Shown: positions 7,969 to 10,482 of the stretch, in pieces
How the letters are laid out: each line of letters begins with the position of its first letter
Position numbering within the stretch: the first letter of the stretch is position 1
NCBI GenBank assembly: GCA_030696435.1
Contig: JAUYSF010000400.1
Location: 1 to 10,482, forward strand
DNA from: Desulfoprunum sp.
Lineage (GTDB): Bacteria > Desulfobacterota > Desulfobulbia > Desulfobulbales > Desulfocapsaceae
Length of the DNA: 10,482 nucleotides
Direction: 5' to 3'
Notes under the pieces: generated by a model
The model's input: only the letters and a program-made list of their open reading frames with translations
Told to the model about the DNA's origin: nothing
Databases searched by the model: none
Made by a program: the position numbers and the translations under genes

Positions 7969-8006
7969 GTTCTGATCTACCAAAAACTTAATTTATTTGT
8001 CAGAAC
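7969..8006. repeat. Inverted repeat in the gap before the hsdM remnant
   Basis: GTTCTGA (7969-7975) and TCAGAAC (8000-8006) are perfect 7-bp arms around an AT-rich 24-nt spacer. The left arm also overlaps a local direct repeat (GTTCTGTTCTGA). It sits beside the point where recognisable hsdM sequence is about to begin. Function is unknown. Confidence 0.3.
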
Positions 8007-8021
8007 TTCTTGGGTTTTTAC

Positions 8022-8050
8022 CTGGCAGATTGCATAGCAGATGCTATACT
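8022..8050 (+). promoter_or_regulatory. Possible extended -10 promoter reading into the hsdM remnant
   Basis: CTGGCA (8022-8027, four of six matches to TTGACA), a 17-bp spacer, then TATACT (8045-8050) preceded by TGC, an extended -10 arrangement. It points into the truncated methylase sequence starting near 8066. It may be the original promoter of the defence operon, brought next to the hsdM interior by deletion. No good ribosome-binding site follows. Confidence 0.35.
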
Positions 8051-8065
8051 TGGCCGAGTGTATTT

Positions 8066-8724
8066 GAAGTGGATGAGTGCGAACTGTGGGCGATTCTCAG
8101 CCTGCCTGGTGGTGTGTTCTCCACTGCTGGAGCAGGTGTGAAAACCAATCTGCTGTTTTTCACCAAGGGCAAGAAGCCGGAGATACTTTGGTATTACGAT
8201 CTCTCAAGCGTCAAGGTCGGCAAGAAAACACCGCTCTCCCTGGCCCATTTCGGCTTTGGCAAAAACGGCGAGACCCTGGAGGACAACCTCTTACCGGCCA
8301 ACCTCACCGCTGAATGGCTGGAGGGAGAAGATAATCAAGGCAAATTCCCAGTTATGCACGCATGTTGCAAGCCCGCAGCACAGCCAAAGGCGAAAGTCGC
8401 TATTCCTGGACCATTGATTTTGCCGCACGTCGCGCCAAGGCCCGCGAGGAAATGCAGCCGTTCCTCGATGAAGCCGCCGGTATCAAGGCCGCGGTGGTTG
8501 ACCTAAAGGTTCAACTGAAGCGACTGAAAAATGACAAGACCGCAAAAGAAGTGATCGCAGACCAACTGGTGCAGATCAAGGAGCAGGAAAAAGCCGCCCG
8601 AGATGCCGAGACCAAAGCCGCAAACATTGATGCAGCCGTATTTGATCTCAAGGCGGTCAATCCAAATGTTGTCGCCAAAAACGACTCTCGTACACCGCAG
8701 GAGATTATCGACAGCATCGAGGCC
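8066..8724 (+). pseudogene. hsdM: hsdM remnant: C-terminal part of a type I restriction-modification DNA methylase, frameshifted
   Basis: Homology begins abruptly near 8066 (DECELWAILSLPGGVFS, then AGVKTNLLFFTKGKKPEILW and KVGKKTPLSLAHFGFGKNGE), which is the interior-to-C-terminal part of HsdM-type N6-adenine methylases. The N-terminal domain and the catalytic NPP[FY] motif region are missing, so no methylation activity is possible. The frame breaks around 8345-8352. Upstream ends ...EDNQGKFP, and the family sequence continues one frame lower from the TAT at 8353 (YARMLQARSTAKGESRYSWTIDFAARRAKARE). This corresponds to a net loss of one base, or four if the expected extra Pro codon is counted. 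After a coiled-coil-like Lys/Glu/Ala-rich stretch (~8440-8620) it keeps AVFDLKAVNPNVVAKNDSRTPQEIIDSIEA, just short of the normal C-terminus. It then continues without a stop into rhuM sequence. Residue comparisons are from memory of the family. Confidence 0.85.
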
Positions 8725-9460
8725 CGTTACGAGGACGAAACTATCTGGCTGACTCAGAAGCTGATGGCCGAACTGTTCGACGTGACTGTCCCAACCATCA
8801 ACGAGCATCTGAAAAACATATTTTCTGGTGGTGAGATTCAGCAGGATACAGTTATTCGGAAATTCCGAATAACTGCGGCAGATGGGGAAAAGTACGCCAC
8901 CCAGTTCTACAACCTCGACGCCATCATTTCCGTTGGCTACCGGGTCAACTTCGGTGCGCGCGACCCAGTTCCGCCAGTGGGCAACCAATGTCTTGCGCGA
9001 ATTCGCCATCAAAGGGTATGTGCTGGACAAGAAGCGCATGGAAAACGGTTCCTTCCTTGGCGAGGATTATTTCGAACGTCTGCTGGAAGAGATCCGCGAG
9101 ATTCGGCTCAGCGAGCGGCGGTTCTATCAGAAAATAACCGACATCTATGCCACCAGCCTGGACTACAACAAAGACGCCCCGACCACCAAGGCCTTCTTCG
9201 CCAAGGTGCAGAACAAACTGCACTTTGCCATTCATGGACACACCGCCGCTGAATTGATCATGGAACGGGCCGACAGCAGCAAAGATCGCATGGGGCTGAC
9301 CTCGTGGGAAAATGCTCCGGAGGGGAAAATCCCCATGACCATGGAGGATTGGGCAAAACGGCTTGATCTGTTTCTGGAGTTTGACGAACGGGAGATTCTG
9401 CAGGACAAGGGAAAGGTCTCGGCGGAAATCGCCAAGACAACGGTAAAAACGACAATATGA
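8725..9460 (+). pseudogene. rhuM: rhuM remnant: truncated and frameshifted virulence RhuM family gene fused to hsdM
   Basis: From 8725 the frame reads RYEDETIWLTQKLMAELFDVTVPTINEHLKNIFSGGEI, the helix-turn-helix-like N-terminal region of RhuM proteins, lacking about the first 18 residues including the start. At 8950-8951 an extra T breaks the frame. Removing it restores RVNSVRATQFRQWATNVLREFAIKGYVLDKKR. The continuation to the stop at 9460 keeps the DYNKDAPTTKAFFAKVQNKLHFAIHGHTAAELI region. ENAPEGK then runs straight into IPMTMEDWAKRLDLFLEF, skipping roughly 35-40 residues normally found between these motifs (in-frame deletion). The normal C-terminal tail after SAEIAK is also gone. rhuM genes commonly sit between hsdM and hsdS/hsdR in type I operons, which explains the pairing. 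The molecular function of RhuM is poorly known, and this copy should be non-functional. Confidence 0.82.
8849..8875. repeat. Perfect 13-bp dyad (27-bp palindrome with 1-nt centre) inside the rhuM remnant
   Basis: CAGTTATTCGGAA (8849-8861), a central A (8862), and TTCCGAATAACTG (8863-8875) are exact reverse complements. In the rhuM frame this encodes TVIRKFRITA, a conserved part of the family. It could be a dimer-binding DNA site, an RNA hairpin, or a by-product of codon choice over a conserved peptide. Confidence 0.9.
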
Positions 9461-9694
9461 AACAAAACAAAAGAAGTAGTGCCATAAAGACACTTGGCAA
9501 TTCGGCAACCAATTGTTATTACAGAATTTCATCTTCAGCTTTCACAAGGTTGAGCTAAGATCCAGCAGGCCGCCGGCCCAGTGGCAGAGCTGAAGGCAGT
9601 CCTGAAAAAGATCCACCCCTGATCGAGCCTGCACTATGGCCTTTCGGCTATCGATACGGTCGTACGCCTCTACAAGGAGTGGATCCCCAAATAC
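9461..9694. other. Degenerate intergenic stretch with no recognisable gene
   Basis: AT-richer sequence to about 9550, then an open segment in the helicase frame (9560-9619) reading IQQAAGPVAELKAVLKKIHP before TGA at 9620. After that stop the same frame reads SSLHYGLSAIDTVVRLYKEWIPK up to the helicase remnant. I cannot assign either peptide. They look like fragments of coding DNA left by deletion, or an upstream part of the same broken gene. Confidence 0.4.
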
Positions 9695-9925
9695 CAGGGC
9701 CAGGGCAGCGAATTCCAGGTCGTAATCATCCCGGTTCTCAGCCAGCATTTCAGGATGTTGTATAGAAACCTGATCTATACCGGTCTGACCAGGGCCCGCA
9801 AACTTGCGGTGTTCGTTGGCACACGCAAGGCCTTGGCGATGGCTATACGGCAACAGGATACCGCCAGGAGACAGACTGCCCTGGCGCAATTGCTCAGGAA
9901 CGGTGCAAGGTCTGTGGACGTTTGA
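9695..9925 (+). pseudogene. C-terminal remnant of a RecD-like (UvrD_C_2-type) DNA helicase
   Basis: In frame 2 the sequence reads QGQGSEFQVVIIPVLSQHF, then RMLYRNLIYTGLTRARKLAV and FVGTRKALAMAIRQQDTARR, ending at TGA 9923-9925. This matches the C-terminal superfamily-1 helicase block of RecD2-like proteins: the QGSE[YF]..V motif and the RNL.YTG.TRA.K motif VI region with its nucleotide-contacting arginine. Everything upstream, including the Walker A and B motifs of a ~700-aa helicase, is absent, and a stop codon lies in frame at 9620. No start codon with a ribosome-binding site is visible, so this is a 3' fragment. Its position directly after hsdM/rhuM debris suggests it belonged to the same lost defence or accessory island, which is an inference. 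Confidence 0.75.
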
Positions 9926-10091
9926 GAGAACACATGGTATATCGAGAGAGAAGGAATCTCGACCGGCAGGGCCTGAATTATTGAGCAGATCTGCTGTCGA
10001 GTATGTCGTCTAATATTTTGATATAACTGTATTATGCAGTCTTGCCATGGGAATTCAGTGGAGGTTTTATGGCAATGTGTCCGGAGAAAAA
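9926..10091. other. Intergenic leader region of the HAD hydrolase gene
   Basis: No gene is recognisable apart from a 12-codon mini-ORF. AT-rich sequence at 10010-10035 contains TATTAT (10030-10035) and TATAAC (10022-10027), which could act as -10 boxes, but no good -35 box is seen. GGAGG at 10060-10064 lies 4 bp before ATG 10069, which opens MAMCPEKKCIFV and stops at 10105-10107, overlapping the start of the hydrolase in another frame. Confidence 0.4.
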
Positions 10092-10445
10092 ATGTATATT
10101 TGTGTAGATTTTGATGGAACAGTTGTCGATCACCGCTATCCGGAGATCGGCGAGCCGGTGCCTGGGGCTATCAAGTGGCTGCTTCGCCTTCAGGGCTGCG
10201 GGGCCAGGATCATCCTTTTCACCATGCGTTCCGATGGTCAGAAGACCGGCAACCTGTTGACCGGTGCGGTGCAGTACCTGGAAAAAAACGGGGTGAAGCT
10301 CTACGGCATCAATACCAATCCCGATCAGAAGGACTGGACCTCAAGCCCGAAGGCCTATGGTAATGTCTATATTGATGATCTGGCTTTCGGCTGCCCGCTT
10401 ATCCAGCCGAAAGGATTTGACCGCCCTTGCGTGGACTGGAAGTAG
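10092..10445 (+). CDS. Small HAD-superfamily hydrolase
   Basis: 117-aa cytosolic protein with the HAD phosphohydrolase motifs: motif I DFDGT with nucleophile Asp6 and acid Asp8, motif II Thr44 in ILFTMRS, motif III Lys87 in SPKAYG, and motif IV Asp95/Asp96 in VYIDD. Between them lies PGAIKWLLRLQGCGARIILF, typical of compact cap-less HAD proteins. The substrate is unknown. The start MYICVDFDGT is chosen because relatives, as I recall, begin at the strand leading into motif I. Its own ribosome-binding site (CCGGAG, 10081-10086) is modest, while the strong GGAGG upstream serves an out-of-frame ATG at 10069. An in-frame ATG at 10047 would add 15 unconvincing residues. The protein ends at VDWK followed by TAG, and the same frame then continues VGPQLEHM. 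Family members I recall continue with V-V-G-P at this place, so the stop may be a slight C-terminal truncation. Confidence 0.85.
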   Translation: MYICVDFDGTVVDHRYPEIGEPVPGAIKWLLRLQGCGARIILFTMRSDGQKTGNLLTGAVQYLEKNGVKLYGINTNPDQKDWTSSPKAYGNVYIDDLAFGCPLIQPKGFDRPCVDWK

Positions 10446-10482
10446 GTGGGGCCTCAACTTGAGCATATGTGCCTGAGTAGGC

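Noticed and set aside
8345..8362. Programmed ribosomal frameshifting in hsdM
   Set aside because: No slippery heptamer or downstream structure is apparent at the break, and other lesions show the gene is decaying.
8066..9460. A working type I restriction-modification system
   Set aside because: The methylase catalytic region is missing, two frameshifts are present, and no hsdS or hsdR is seen in the window.
9542..9889. Minus-strand 115-codon open frame in the remnant region
   Set aside because: It is antisense to the RecD-like helicase fragment, whose plus-strand reading has clear motifs.
9804..10013. Plus-strand 69-codon open frame after the helicase remnant
   Set aside because: It overlaps the helicase frame out of phase, and its peptide has no recognisable features.
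1..10482. CRISPR arrays, tRNA or rRNA genes, insertion sequences
   Set aside because: No regularly spaced repeats, cloverleaf-like segments, rRNA motifs or transposase reading frames were found on reading both strands.

Overview
The window looks like chromosomal DNA from a Gram-negative, moderately GC-rich bacterium. Evidence for this is an RND-type tripartite metal efflux system with a periplasmic adaptor, a Sec-type signal peptide, and a membrane protein with a TolB-like periplasmic propeller. The overall gene style reminds me of Desulfobacterota (deltaproteobacterial) genomes, but nothing in the sequence proves the lineage.

Layout. (1) Positions 1-4365 hold the end of a heavy-metal efflux operon: the 3' part of a CusB-type adaptor, a complete CusA-type pump (1075 aa), and a small methionine-rich exported protein that is probably a periplasmic metal-binding accessory. 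(2) After a 223-bp intergenic region with a good sigma70-like promoter and a split inverted repeat comes an AspC/TyrB-type aminotransferase (4589-5785). It is directly abutted by a 703-aa fusion protein (5786-7897) that joins a flippase-like (LPG_synthase_TM) membrane domain to a six-blade TolB/PD40-like propeller. (3) From about 8000 to 9925 lies a gene graveyard: the C-terminal third of a type I restriction-modification methylase (hsdM), fused in frame to an N-terminally truncated rhuM gene. This chimera carries two frameshifts and an apparent internal deletion, and is followed by the C-terminal end of a RecD-like helicase. A perfect 13-bp dyad lies inside the rhuM remnant. (4) At 10092-10445 is a small HAD-superfamily hydrolase, preceded by a strong ribosome-binding site that actually serves a 12-codon out-of-frame mini-ORF.

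How it works together. The first three genes form one functional unit: export of a soft metal, probably Cu(I)/Ag(I), across the envelope. The aminotransferase and the flippase-propeller fusion are probably co-transcribed (stop and start codons touch), but their functional link is not evident. The hsdM/rhuM/recD-like remnants look like the eroded scar of a defence island. No intact restriction system remains here. The nearest thing to a novel object is the flippase-propeller fusion, followed by the chimeric hsdM-rhuM reading frame with its embedded palindrome.
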